A DNA stretch of 64,000 nt, from assembly GCA_013398275.1 (NCBI GenBank), contig VZSE01006234.1:7609-71608 (forward strand), in the 5' to 3' direction. Each line of letters opens with the position of its first letter. Within the stretch, counting starts at the first letter, position 1. Shown in pieces: positions 52,831-64,000 of this stretch. The notes under the pieces are model-generated. The model worked only from the letters and a program-made list of their open reading frames with translations, was not told where the DNA came from and did not search any database. Both the position numbers and the translations under genes were made by a program. Source of the stretch: Promerops cafer (taxonomy: Eukaryota > Chordata > Aves > Passeriformes > Nectariniidae).

Positions 52831-53389
52831 ACCTTATGTGAAGCATTTTTTGTGCAGCTGCAACAGCACAAAGGCAAGAAAAGGTAAAATTCTCAGAAAA
52901 TCTCCACCGAAGAACAGCAGCTGGAGAGGAGCATTAAGTGTTGGTTCCTCTGCTTTTCCAAAGATAATCTAGCCAAGCCATGGGTTCTTTGCCATGAAAA
53001 CTGTACACAAAGAGTCCAGAAGGAGGACAAATTCATGTGCTTCCAGCTATGAGACCAGCAGAGAGCCTCAGTGTATGAGGTGGCCTGCCTGCCTTTCTTG
53101 GCATCACCAAGTCAAGTCTAAAATTTCATGCTCCAACTAGTTTGTTTCTTCTTTCCTTTTTCAAACTTTACTGCATGGAGCCAAAACCGCTGGTCATACT
53201 TTCCAAATTGCTGGAGGTCAAAGGCTGGTTGTTCTATGTGATTAATCCTGCCCAGTCTTTCTATGTCTTGAACCCTTCTTTCTCCCATGGACTGGGGCAG
53301 GAAGGAGCGAGAGGGAGGGCTGTTAGTGATGGCAGAGGTTGGCAGGTGAAAATCCATCCCATTCCACAATTCAGAGAAGATGGATGAGG

Positions 53390-53700
53390 AGGTCTATCTC
53401 CCCATCCATCAGCTACAGCTGATACTCCTTCTCTCAGCAATTCAACCTCTCCTACCTCTGAGTCCCAGGATTTCTTCTGACTCATCTTCCTCTTTCAGAC
53501 CATGTATCTCAATTATCTCCTTCCAGCACGCACATTGCATTCCTATTACCACCTCCCCTTGTCATGCTGTGGCCAAGTCCTGGGTCCTCTCTTGCCTAAC
53601 GTTCCCTTCTGGCCAGCTGTGCTTTCCAGCTGTCACAGACCCTTCCAGCCCCAAATGTCCCTCTGTTTCCAGCACGCAGAGATGCTTTCCTCCACAGCTG
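53390..53700. repeat. pyrimidine-rich stretch, possible L2-type relic
   Basis: The plus strand is C/T-rich, and 'ctgtggccaagtcctgggtcc' at about 53567-53587 resembles an L2 LINE segment. A 197-codon frame crosses it (53380-53973) but encodes a low-information Ser/Pro/Cys-rich sequence. Low confidence. Confidence 0.28.
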
Positions 53701-54187
53701 AGTCAGTTTATTCCCAGAAACAACCCATCCTTTCAGTATCTGCAGAAGAATAAAAGTCCTCCCTGGTCCTGGTGCCTTTATATCATCACAATGCTCTTTC
53801 TCACAGTCTTGCTTTGCTCTGAATGCTTTCCCCCTCACTGTTCCTGTAAATGTGGGCCAAGCTGTAATGATGCAGCACACAGAAAAACACCTTTCTCCTG
53901 TGATCCTAGACAGCCCCTGGAATTAATTCCTGGAAAGCCATTCTTGGCCTTTCTGAGTTATACTTTCCTGTGAACAGATGGACAAAGTGATGGATGAAGA
54001 GGGGAAGAACTGAACAATGATTGAGAAAGAGTTGTGCAATGATTAGGTGCTCACCTAAAATTTAGAAAAATTGTCAGTCCCATGCATTTTCCTGTGCTGT
54101 GCTGCTGTTTGCATTGCAGTTCACTCGGCAGGGTAGACATACTATTTTCTCTTTTGCTCCCTTTCCCAACAGCAAAGCAGCTGCATT

Positions 54188-54207
54188 GCTCTGCTCTGCT
54201 CTGCTCT
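54188..54207. repeat. (GCTCT)4 pentanucleotide repeat
   Basis: Four exact GCTCT units occur in tandem. Confidence 0.92.
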
Positions 54208-55600
54208 TGTCCTTTGTTCCCTTTGAGGCTATTGAGTAGAGTTCCAATGGAATCCTCAGCTAAAGGACACTGTGCAATGTTGAGCTCCAATTATCTCCAG
54301 CAGCAAGCCTGTTCACAGCTGCTCTGTTGCCCCAAACCCTTGCACTTCATGAGAGACCCTATCATCCTCCTAGGCTTCCTCCCAAATTCTCCTATTGAAC
54401 CTTTTTTTGTGTATTTTCTCTTCCTTGAAAGAAATACATGGCTCCTACTTTTGGAGACACAAGGGCAGCAGGAGAGATTAAAACAACCCCATGTCTGGAA
54501 GACTTCGAGGTCTAGCCCATTGTGCAATCCCCCCAAGCCTGGAAGATATGAAGGAACCTAAGCCTGGTTATTTCTTGAGGGAGCAGCTACATGTCTTCAC
54601 TTCTGTTATTTCACAGGTCAACTTACAATTTCTCTTTGTGCTGCATACACTGAGATCATAGGGCTCCAGGCAGGCATTTTGAGGAATATCTGGGACAGAA
54701 GCTTCAACACCAAACTGTAGCATCCCCCATACCAAAAGCATGCACTGCAGTAGTGCTCTGAAGCAATTGGAGGAGAAAGGAGCCTGGAGATAGCTATTCC
54801 TGGACCTTTCCTCACTCCTGCCCAACTGCATTTCCACAGTGCGTTGGGGATCTCAGTCTCTCACTCAGTTATTTCCACTGGACACCAGCCCCTCTTGCTG
54901 ACCCCAAAATACACTAAACCAGCTCTTCACCCTGCTTACAATGTTCCTACTGTCTGTGGCCAATTTGGAACTCCCAAACACAGGGAAACCATCCATCCTG
55001 TGGTCGTGAAATTCAGTAAAACTTTATAGTGGCTCCAACCTATTCCCTGTACTTTTTGTCTCTGAATACTTGATTTCTGTCTCCCTCCCCCCTGCCTTCA
55101 GGCAGGATGACATTCTTTTCTGCTCAAGTCCTTTCAGGCGCTACTGATCTTGAAGCTCCCCAATTACAACCACTTTTCTTGCGATGGTGACACCTTAAGA
55201 GACAACAGCAGCTGCCTATAAAGGGCCTCTGCCATCTGTTTCCTCAGTCACTTCTTTGAGACAGCTCTAGTTATAGACAGAAAAATATTTATCACAGTTC
55301 ATTCACTCCTCACTCAAAAATGAGCAAGAGAAAAATGTCTTCTTTCATGATTCTGCCACTGCCCTTCAAAAACCCATGACCCTCAGCCTAAGGAAAAGGG
55401 CAATGCTTGAATCTAAAACGAAGCAGCAGAAATTCTTGATGATTGGTCCCTTGAGACCCTGTACTCTGAAGGCAATTCTAGGGGGCATCTACATTTGGGA
55501 ATGACTCCTTATGGCTGTCTGAAAGACGAAAGTCAAAATCAAAGCACTTCATCTCAACCACCAATCTTTCATACCAATCGTATCTGAAAGGAGATGCATG

Positions 55601-55616
55601 TGTGCACATGTGCACA
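55601..55616. repeat. 16 bp perfect palindrome in alternating pur-pyr tract
   Basis: 'tgtgcacatgtgcaca' equals its own reverse complement. It lies in a longer alternating stretch (about 55592-55624) that can form Z-DNA or a small cruciform. Confidence 0.85.
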
Positions 55617-55779
55617 TATGCACATTTGAACAGACTTAGTTGTGAGTCCTTTTCTACCACTTCTCCAAAGAGGCTGAATGGCATGGGATCAAGGGGACTA
55701 GTTCCTATCTAGGAGGACTATAGGCTAGAAATGTAAAGGGAAGAGCAGAAATGTCATCAGGGGTTAGGACTGCGGGAGA

Positions 55780-56340
55780 AAAATGCAGACATGAGATGAT
55801 GTGGAGAGAAAGGGAAAAGAGAAAGAAACAGTGAATTCTGAAGAAGAATGATGAAGAGAATGAAGAAAAATGAAAACCAAGGGTGAAAAAAATTGAACTA
55901 GGAAAGAAAATTATTATGCGACATTCTCAGGAGGAGATAAAGCTCCAGGAACAGGTTCTCAGAAATTTACTGTTTACAATGGACAGGTCACAGTAAGGTT
56001 GCAGAAGTCAGAAAATAGGGTTAGATGAAAAGTTGTTTGATTCACAGTGATCTGTGATACTGAATGAACACAGCCATAAACCTGGGAAATATTCAGTGTT
56101 CAAGCATGATCCATCTCACTGCAGCTACACTGGTGATATAAACAAGACCTGAAGAAAGAGAGAAGTTCTCTGAGTGATAGCAAATTTAAGAATGAAATGT
56201 TGTTATGAAGGAGTGGGAGGAGAAAAATAAAACCAGCACTAAAAAAAAAATCATGTTCAGAAGGAGAATGAAAACTGAGAAATAGGAAGAGAAAAATCAG
56301 AAAGGGATAGAAAATCCAAGGAACGGAGGTGGATAGTGTT
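55780..56340. repeat. purine-rich strand-asymmetric region
   Basis: The plus strand is rich in A and G for much of about 560 bases (for example 'gaagaagaatgatgaagaga'), interrupted by mixed sequence near 55930-56130. No unit repeats regularly. It reads as a U/C-rich stretch in the pre-mRNA. Confidence 0.5.
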
Positions 56341-57419
56341 ATTCTTTATTTGACAGAATGTATTCTTTATACAACAAGCTAAATCAGAAATTTATAGGTG
56401 TTTGCTTCTAGCAAAAACACACATCAGAAAAATCCCTACCCATGAATAGGATGACATTGCATTCTCAAGTTTTTGTATACCATCCTCATTTTCTGTTTTT
56501 CACAGCTAGAAGATAGGAGTATATGCTCTGGGGGAATAGCAAGTGCAGGATAAAGTCCATATGCTTCTCTGGGGAGTTATAAATTTGATAGGAAGCTAGT
56601 ATAAATACTTTAGTCACCTGTGTCACAGAAACAGAAGTGGATTTCACCTATCCTGCAGGGCTTGGTATGAAAACTCTGATTGAGTAGTTTGGAATTTTAT
56701 GGGAGAGCTTTTCTGTAACACAGGGAGAATAAATGGATCTGGGAGACAGAAAGCTACCAATAAAAAAGAGAGATTCAGATAAAGATAGAAATGCAGAAAG
56801 AAGAGAAAAAGAAATGTGAATGCCAGCAAGTTCATGGTCACCTCTGCCATTTTACACACTCACCCATCCAAGGTGAGGAATCTGTATGAGAATTTTTGCC
56901 CCACAGGAAGAGCAGCCAAGTTGAATTTTTCTAATGAGGGTGAAAGATGATGAAAATGGGAATAGTTAAAAAAGGAACTGCTGGATTTGGTGAACAGCTG
57001 GCATAAATAAATGCAGAATCTCATTACCTTTGGGGCTGTCGCACCCACTCACACTAGAAGTGAATTTAGCCCCTGGTTTGTTGGGTACGTCACTGGCGGA
57101 GCAGGGACCTGCGGTGACCTTGGGGGCATGGATGTTTAAAGCACGCACAGCCCTTCCTCAGCCTCGCTCTCCCCTTGCCTACATGGGCAGCGTAAGCAGT
57201 GTGGCTCCATCCGAGTCACCGAGGTTACATCAGAGCAAACGAGGGGAGAACTGGGCCTCCGTCTCTTGTGCACAGAAACACTACGGTATTGCACGTCATC
57301 AGATGCCAGTGCAGTAATCATTTCCACAGATACAAGAGAAAAGAGACAACCTTGTTTCTAATTTAGTCATGATAGCATCAAAGAGACCCAAAGCCTATTG
57401 CTTTCTGGGAAGCAGGGAC

Positions 57420-57485
57420 TTCAACAATAATAATTCTTTGCACATATATAGCACCTTCATTGCCAACTACTTACTTTATACCCTG
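57420..57485 (+). repeat. possible L3/MIR-class repeat head
   Basis: 'aacaataataattctttgcacatatatagcaccttcattgcc' resembles the start of the element at 36265-36390 (…aataatacctagcacttatatagcgcttttcat…). It is a short, weak match. Confidence 0.33.
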
Positions 57486-59120
57486 GGGTGTGAAGAAAAA
57501 GGACTCCACTTAATTCCATATGCTCTTAATTGCTCTCTATCCCAGATCCTTCCTAGCAAAATATGATAGAAATACCTAAACTCACTGTTAATTTGTCAAA
57601 TTAGGGCAGTCATTGACACCAGCAGAAATGCAGGCCTAGTTTGCATCTTACATTGCAACTGCACGGCATAGCATCTAGAAACAAAAGAAATGCCAGACTA
57701 AGTAAATCTGAGCTCTGTTTAATCCCTGACAAATGTTTCAGGGAAGAGGCAAGAACCAAATGGCAGTCAGATAGGGGATAGACTGCCCTTGTGAAATGTT
57801 ATCCCAGTTTTTATGGCAACTGGCTTAATTGCTGAATTACAAAACACCCAAAATGCTGTTCACATCCATTAGGACGATGCTTAATTTTCGTGAACTCTGT
57901 CGTAAATGCCCACTTGCTTGCTAAATGTTGTTAAAATCTTGGCCATGAGAGCTCCAGTGGCAGTGAGCTCCACAGCCCTGATATGCATCAAATGAGAAAG
58001 CTTTAACTGGGTCTCCCGTGACTCATGTCAGGTCCTCTTGTCTGTGTGTTACAAAATGGGGAAATCAAGAGCTACTGATCCACCTTCTCTAGCCCATTCA
58101 TTATTCAACACAATCCAATAACTTTCCCTCTCATTCACCTCCTTTTTCAGGCAAACATGCCTACCCTTCATCCACAGTCTTTCCTACTCTTCCTTGTCCC
58201 TGTCCCCCTTCTATGAACCCTATTCTGACTTTGCAACACCCCACCCTTGGAAGCACCCTTGCTTCTGCACTGTCTGCTATCTGCTCTGCTTTACTCCTTA
58301 TGCTCGGGGACTTGCTGGTGGTGGGTTTTCTGTCTGCAGCCATGTGCTGCAATAGACCATTAACAACAGTGTCCCCGTTTCTGAACCAGTGAGTCACTAC
58401 GGTTCATGTAGAGCCCTGCATGGTACACAATCCCCCTTTCTCACCAGCCAGTGATGCCCTCTGCCCTTCCTCACTGAGGTTCATTCAGGCAACCATGGGG
58501 CTGGGAGCCCACCTTAGGTATTCCTAAGAATCTCAGAGAAAATCATTCCCCGGAAAACAGTTCAAAAAAGGACGACTGCTCGCTGAGACTTTTCTCCCTG
58601 ACAACCAGAGATCCTACACTGTAGTGCACAACAACTGCCCCAGGGTTATAGCTTGAGAGACCCTTATTTTCCATTTGGATCCTGGCCTGATCCATGTCTG
58701 AGGGTTGCCAGGGAGGGCATTTAGGGCTGCCATGAGCTCCTTCCAGCCCAGTTGCTGGCTGCACGCAGATGAGCCAGCTCATCAGCTGAGCTGCCAGTGA
58801 GCCCTCCGGCCATGGGAGGTTGAAGGCAGCAAAGTGGAGGGAGGTTGGCTTGACCACAGGCAGTGAGCAATGAGGGGAGCAGAGGGATGGGCTCAGGTCT
58901 CACTCCCCTCAGAGATAGCTGGGCTGCTGGTAAGAGGAGACAGTGACAGCAACTGGTGTCATACACTGCTTTGAGGAGGGGGCACTGGCCGGAAAAAGGA
59001 GGAGGGGGACCACCAGAAAGAGGTTGGAAAAGTGTTTATTTAGAGCATACAGGCAGCACAGCTCCGAAGGAATGGGGTCCTTTAGCTGGAGGGAATGACT
59101 ATGTGTAAGATGGGGTAAAG

Positions 59121-59425
59121 GCAAGGGGAAATGATGGCAGGGAGAAGAAGAAAGAGGATAGAGAAATGCGACAGCAGGAGCAAAGGGGATGGAGAGGAGC
59201 AAGGACGAGATAATGTAACAGAGGAAAGAGCAAGGGGGATGGGCCTCAGAGAACTTGGAGACAAACAGGGAGAAATAATGAAGGAGAAGATGCTTTTGAG
59301 AGAAAGCACAGAAGAGACATAAAGATGAAAGGGAAAAATAAAGAGGAAAAACAGGGGAGGGAAACGAGAACAAATTAAAATGGAGATGGATAGAATGAGT
59401 CAAAGATGGAGGGTGAGGAAAAAGC
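59121..59425. repeat. polypurine-rich tract of about 300 bp
   Basis: The plus strand is dominated by A and G with few pyrimidines over about 300 bases (for example 'gggagaagaagaaagaggat' and 'aaagaggaaaaacaggggag'). It reads as C/U-rich in CACNG2 pre-mRNA, with numerous possible PTB-type sites. No coding potential is apparent. Confidence 0.6.
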
Positions 59426-59819
59426 TGGGGTTATATAGGCAAGGGAAAAATAACTTTTAGGTGTATTGTATTTACATTATGTTCTGCGTATGCCTAACCA
59501 GTTCTGCACTCTGTGTTTCCCTTGCTGGGTGGCTGCTGGCTTGGATTGGGGGCTGAGGGTGGAGGACATGGAGCAGGAGCCCTGCTGTAACCCATTACCC
59601 CGGCCGCAGCTCCCTTCCCTCCTTGAGAGCCCCCTGCAAGGGGGAAGGTTTCGTGCCCGTGGAAGGAAGGCAGCAGCACATCCCCTGAACGAGTGCGATA
59701 TGGAAGGGAGAAGCAGCGCAGAATCGAGCAGCGAGGGCTCCCCCTGGGATAAACCGGGTATGCTTGATTGGGAATCTGCTCTTAAAACGGGGGCAGGGGG
59801 CAGAGCCATCTGAGAGCCT

Positions 59820-59935
59820 TAAATGTTCCCTGCTCCCCCCGGCAACATCCTCGCTACTGTTTTTAAATTAAATAAATATGGAGATTCTGCTGTCAAACCT
59901 CAGTGGTTCTCCTCCCCCAAAACTCTTGCTTAGAT
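59820..59935. promoter_or_regulatory. candidate conserved noncoding element
   Basis: An abrupt change from GC-rich sequence to 'gtttttaaattaaataaata' (about 59859-59878), followed by 'ggagattctgctgtcaaacc', has the look of a constrained noncoding block. It carries homeodomain/MEF2-like AT cores and no repeat signature. Compositional inference only. Confidence 0.22.
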
Positions 59936-62900
59936 CATACCAAACCGCAACCAAGTGAGACGGGGGCTCAGAGGGCTGCATGGGGAAAGGGATGGGTTAA
60001 AAAGGAAACATTAGATAGGAATAGCTCCTGGTCTCCCTGGCAAAGAGACATTTGTTCTATCTCTGTGTAATTTCTTTATACATTACTGCTGCCACACTGC
60101 ACCTCCATGTCCCTCCCACTGCATTTCACTCTCACTCTTTTCAGCAAGGCAATTTCTGGTGCATTTCAGGACAGTATTAACCCATTCCTCTTTCTCTGTC
60201 AGCAGGAAGATTCATAATTTAAAAGCAATTTAGAAGTCTGTTCTAGCAACTCACTAGTGAGGAACAGCATTTCCTTGTCAAATCTTACAAAGGAGCTGAG
60301 CTTGCAGGTCTCAGCCCCTCAAACCCCTGCCTTCTCTGTGGCTTCAGTCAGGTGTGAATTTAAGCTGAAAGGAGAACCAAACCCACCCAAGTCTGGGATC
60401 CTGAGTAATTCTTCCTCAACATCTCCCACCCCACTTTTTAAAATCCTTTGTCTTTTTCTTCACCCAAGGCCTGTCCAGATCTGAATCCTTTTTTTCCCTA
60501 GCAGATGCAATGCCAGCAACAATCAGCTCTGTGCCTGGTCATTTCCTCCTGCTGCATCTCACGGCTGGGCTAGGGTGCCCCTGGTCCTGAACTCTGAAGA
60601 CATGGAAACCCTGATTTAGTCTACTGCTACACCCACTGAATTTTCAGATAAGGCCCTGGGTTAGGTAAGCAAGGATGAAAGGAAAGGACCCTTTATAGAC
60701 TTGTGGATCCTTGGAAGTAGGACGGCAGGCAATTCTGAGAGTAAAACTAGGTTCACTGACAGGAAACAACAGCTGAAAGAAATGAAATCATGAAAGGTAA
60801 GAGGAAAAACAGGGGAAAAACCTACACGTAAAATGGATGTGAAAGGAAAGAGGTGCACCAGGAACAAACAGCAGTGGGAGAAGGCAGTGAGAGGAAGCGA
60901 CGCAACGCCAGAATCGTCTGGCAGAAGCTTGTCCACTGCCTGTGCCCTGCCTCACTTTGCTGTCAGCTCTTCATTTTTGCAAACACTGAATCTGCACTTA
61001 GCTCTCATGCACTGTTCAGATATAACAAGCTGGAAAGGGAACAGATCAGCTCATTAATTCTCCTTGGGAAGGGTCTCTAGGCAGGAATTATTTTCTCCAC
61101 CAACATCCATTCAATTACTTGCCTTCACACCAGTCAGATCTACAGGGATGTCTAACCCCATGTGCATCACTCATGCCTGCCTGCCCTGGACTTTTCTCTC
61201 CCGCCTTCTCAGTATAAAAGCCTCCCAGACCTATCAGTTTCTTAATAATAATGACAACATGACAAAACCAATAACCTACAGATATAAAATACATTTCATT
61301 TTCTTGCTTCATAAGACCCTGATAAGGCATCGTCCCTCACTTTTTGAGATCCTGTAGGAGATCTACAGGAGCTAATGAAAGAATCAGACAAGGCATCACT
61401 CATCATAAAAAGTGGTTTTAAAACATTCAGTGCCAAGAAGGAATTAGGCTGGAAGACTTGCAGCCATTTCGAAGCTGTAAGAGGTGCAGCATCCATGTGG
61501 GGCATGAGCTTGCAGATCTCAATTGTTCAGTGTTCGGGTGTGTTTTGTACTTATACAGCTAAAGGGCTGAGAAAAACCATTTTTCTTGAAGGGCAGAGAC
61601 TTTTGAATGGCCCAGAGACGTATTTGGACAACCCCAAAGTCTGAGAGAGAATCATCTGGAGGAAGATTAGGGAAAAAATCAGAAGCATGATCTGCAGTAA
61701 CGTGAACTGACACAACCTGTCTGCTTGAGTCCCACCATGGAGCAGGGGCTCACTGTAGGACACAAGAAAGGGAGGAAAGAAATCCCAATAGAGGAGGAAC
61801 TTCCAAAATGACACTCTTCTTTGAAGAAATACAAAGATCTGAAAATGCTGACTGAAAGTCCATTGTAGGGAATAGAATGACTGAAGAGAGGGAAACCCAA
61901 AAATTGAAAGCCTGGAGACCAAATTCTCCAAGAGGAGCTTGCAATTCTGACCACAATGTATCTGTGCATACAGCCCAAGATAAGTGCTCACATCCATTTT
62001 TGCTACTGGATCTCTTGGCCAAGAAGAGGAAAGATGATTTAGCATGATAACTTGAACATGAGGTGTCCACCATCTCTGACAGCCTACAGTGTTGACTAAT
62101 GCCAACATTCCTCCACGTTTCCAGAAATGAAGGCAACATTATCAGAGGCTTCCTACCAGTAGCAGATGGCAGTTTGAACTCCTTCTTTGATTATTTTCTT
62201 GTTACAAAGCCTCCTGCCCTCCTCTTCACTACCCTCCCTCCCCCTATAGACCTGCCCTGACATCTACCCCAGGCAGAAGAGTGTCTGTCCCACATCCTTT
62301 ATCAGGTGCCTCTGCCACACCGTGAGCAGGCTGTGCTCAGATCCAAGGTTTTTGTCCTTTTTACAGCCTCCTGGGACCAAGCCCTTCCCTCCATAAATCT
62401 ACCCACTCTATGTATCATGGGGGAAAGGAGCCTTTGCTGCATCCTTCTCTCTTTTGCTCACCAGCAGGAAGCTTTCACCAGGGAGAGGGAATCAACCAGG
62501 GACACTGTTCTGATTCCTTCTGACAAGAAAGAAGATACCCTTCCACTAAGTTGATCAGACATGACAGTAAGAGCCCTGCCATCCAAGGGCTGATGGGGAT
62601 ATTTGGCTGTGCTGTTCTGGGACCAAGGGAGTGCCAGCCACCACCCCATGCAGGCTGTGGGGTTGTGGGAAGCCAAGCAGAAGCATCCCAGCAGTGGTAG
62701 TGCCAAACCTATGCTGTGCCACCACACGAGACAAACCCATGCTCAGGCCCTGCTCAGCGTGTGCCCATGGGGATGGTTTTGCCTTCTGCTGAGATGCTCT
62801 TGCAACCAAGTCTTTATCCAAGTTTTAGTGCAACCTGTGCCCTCAGGCAAGGCGCTCAGAGCTGGGCTCAGCCTCCCTGTGGTGCACTGCACCCTCCTAC

Positions 62901-63464
62901 CCCACTTGCTGCTGCTGCCCAGCATTCGGGGGCTGGGGGACTGGGCCAGCCCAACCCTCACGTGTGTGGGTGAGAGAGAGCACCCTGCCAGGGCCATGCA
63001 GGTTGTGCTCAGGCTGAATTTCATGCCACTCATGCAGGGCTATGGTTTTAGCCCACTGGAGAGCATCAGCAGGGAGGGCAGGGGACCTGAGCTGGCAGTG
63101 CAACACTGTGGGGGTTGGGGGCTCTTCAAAGCTTTTAATTGGAAGCATCCTGGCACATTCTTTTGCCAGGCAAGCCACTTCTCAGCAGTGCCTGTGGGGT
63201 CCTGTCAGATGTAAAGGAGAAGGAGCCCCGAGCTCCTCCAATCTGACAAACCTCACCCGCCCCTTCCTCCTCCCCCTCAGACCGCGTCCCTCTGGGTACG
63301 GCTCTGTGGGCAGATAGACATGATCTGAATTCACTGCCTCTCCTGGCTGGGGTCCTCATACCTTCTATCTCAACCCCAGCCTCCCTCCGCCCTCCAGCCT
63401 GGGGACATGGCTCAGGAAGGGAGTTCATCCCTGCAGCCTCTCTTGCCCGCATGGCTTTGCATTT

Positions 63465-63850
63465 GGGCTTTTTTTTTTTTTTCCTTCTCTCTCTCATTAA
63501 TTTTTAATTAAGGAGATGTCTCCTTCCCTGGTTGTAATGAATATCTGTGTGAAAGGCTTTTCATTTTTTATTAATATATACCTCTATGTATTTATCAATT
63601 TGCAGGAAATCTGTGCGTGTGTGTGAGCAAGTGTGTTTAAAACATCCCCCATTAATTTACTGCTATTGATTTTCTGGCGTGGATACAGCATATAGTATTC
63701 AGCATAGAGCTCCTCTGCAGGATATGTTAAAAGGCAGCAGTTTGGGTTGACAAAGGGCACTAAATGCAGTATGCGTCAAATAGACCATCGCTCAATGAAG
63801 TCACTTAGCTATTCAAAACATGTCCAGCCATCACTCAACCATTTGCACCA
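63465..63850. promoter_or_regulatory. candidate conserved noncoding element / enhancer
   Basis: About 385 bases of repeat-free, AT-rich sequence follow a T16-type run. TAAT-type homeodomain cores occur in 'cattaatttttaattaagg' (63497-63515), 'ttttattaatatatacc' and 'cccattaatttactgc', and an E-box-like 'catttg' lies near 63840. The sharp shift from GC-rich flanking DNA and the motif density are what one sees in enhancers of neural genes with long first introns. Conservation itself cannot be seen here. Confidence 0.33.
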
Positions 63851-64000
63851 AGAACGGGGGGGAAATTCACGCTTCTTCCTGGACACAACCATTTCCAAAC
63901 AGCAGCTTTAGCTTTCTTTGGTGAGAGACATCAAAACATACATAGTTTATTTCCCCCTTCCCCCTGCCTTCCATCTCCCAGTGCCGGGTTAAGGAAATCA

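Larger units (their letters stand above)
19346..64000 (-). other. CACNG2: CACNG2 intron 1 (partial, at least 44.7 kb)
   Basis: Everything upstream of exon 2 to the right edge is inferred to be first intron, because no sequence encoding the conserved exon 1 residues (short N-terminus, TM1, GLWRTCC motif) appears on the minus strand. A very long first intron is typical of this gene. Apart from the repeats and candidate elements listed separately, I recognise nothing in it. The many open frames on both strands are short, overlapping and without family resemblance. No tRNA, snoRNA or miRNA was recognised by eye. Confidence 0.85.

Noticed and set aside
53380..53973. 197-codon plus-strand frame as a gene
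   Set aside because: It is Ser/Pro/Cys/Leu-rich with no domain, lies in pyrimidine-rich DNA that may be an old LINE, and is antisense within intron 1.
59131..59403. Charged Glu/Lys/Arg-rich plus-strand frame and Leu/Ser/Phe-rich minus-strand frame
   Set aside because: Both are direct products of the polypurine tract composition, not protein-coding signal.

Overview
This is vertebrate, almost certainly avian, nuclear DNA. It holds the 3' part of one protein-coding gene, CACNG2 (stargazin, TARP gamma-2), on the minus strand. The bird assignment rests on three partial CR1 LINE copies, two of them carrying the typical avian CR1 3'-end sequence, on low overall repeat density, and on the absence of mammalian SINEs or L1s. 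A passerine-type ERV LTR may lie at the left edge. The species cannot be read from the sequence.

Layout, left to right. Positions 1-11,784 are intergenic DNA downstream of CACNG2, with a putative LTR remnant (about 128-611), a CR1 fragment (2652-3050), a short CpG-dense cluster (about 7450-7640), an ancient amniote SINE-like relic (about 9855-9960) and no recognisable exon. Positions 11,785-14,504 are the inferred CACNG2 3' UTR. It ends at a good poly(A) signal (11,802-11,807), has a GC-rich core, AU-rich segments with further AATAAA signals and a Pumilio-type site, and is interrupted by a 220-base N gap (14,203-14,422). Exon 4 (14,505-15,040), exon 3 (15,486-15,626) and exon 2 (19,262-19,345) follow in reverse order, all with canonical splice sites and uninterrupted reading frame. 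Everything from 19,346 to the right edge is part of intron 1 (at least 44.7 kb). Exon 1, with the start codon and the first claudin-family segment, is not in the window.

The three exons encode residues 72-323 in mammalian numbering, with no length change relative to mammalian stargazin as I know it. They cover the second half of the extracellular loop, TM2, TM3, TM4 and the whole cytoplasmic tail with its serine/arginine-rich phosphorylation block and C-terminal PDZ ligand TTPV. The protein is an auxiliary subunit that traffics AMPA receptors, gates them and anchors them at synapses through PSD-95.

Intron 1 holds CR1 relics, several ancient MIR/L2/L3-type amniote repeats, microsatellites, strongly strand-asymmetric purine or pyrimidine tracts, and a few AT-rich, homeodomain-motif-rich stretches that look like candidate conserved noncoding elements. 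I found no previously undescribed gene system. The most useful leads are regulatory: the 3' UTR architecture and the candidate enhancers. The many open frames elsewhere look like chance ORFs.
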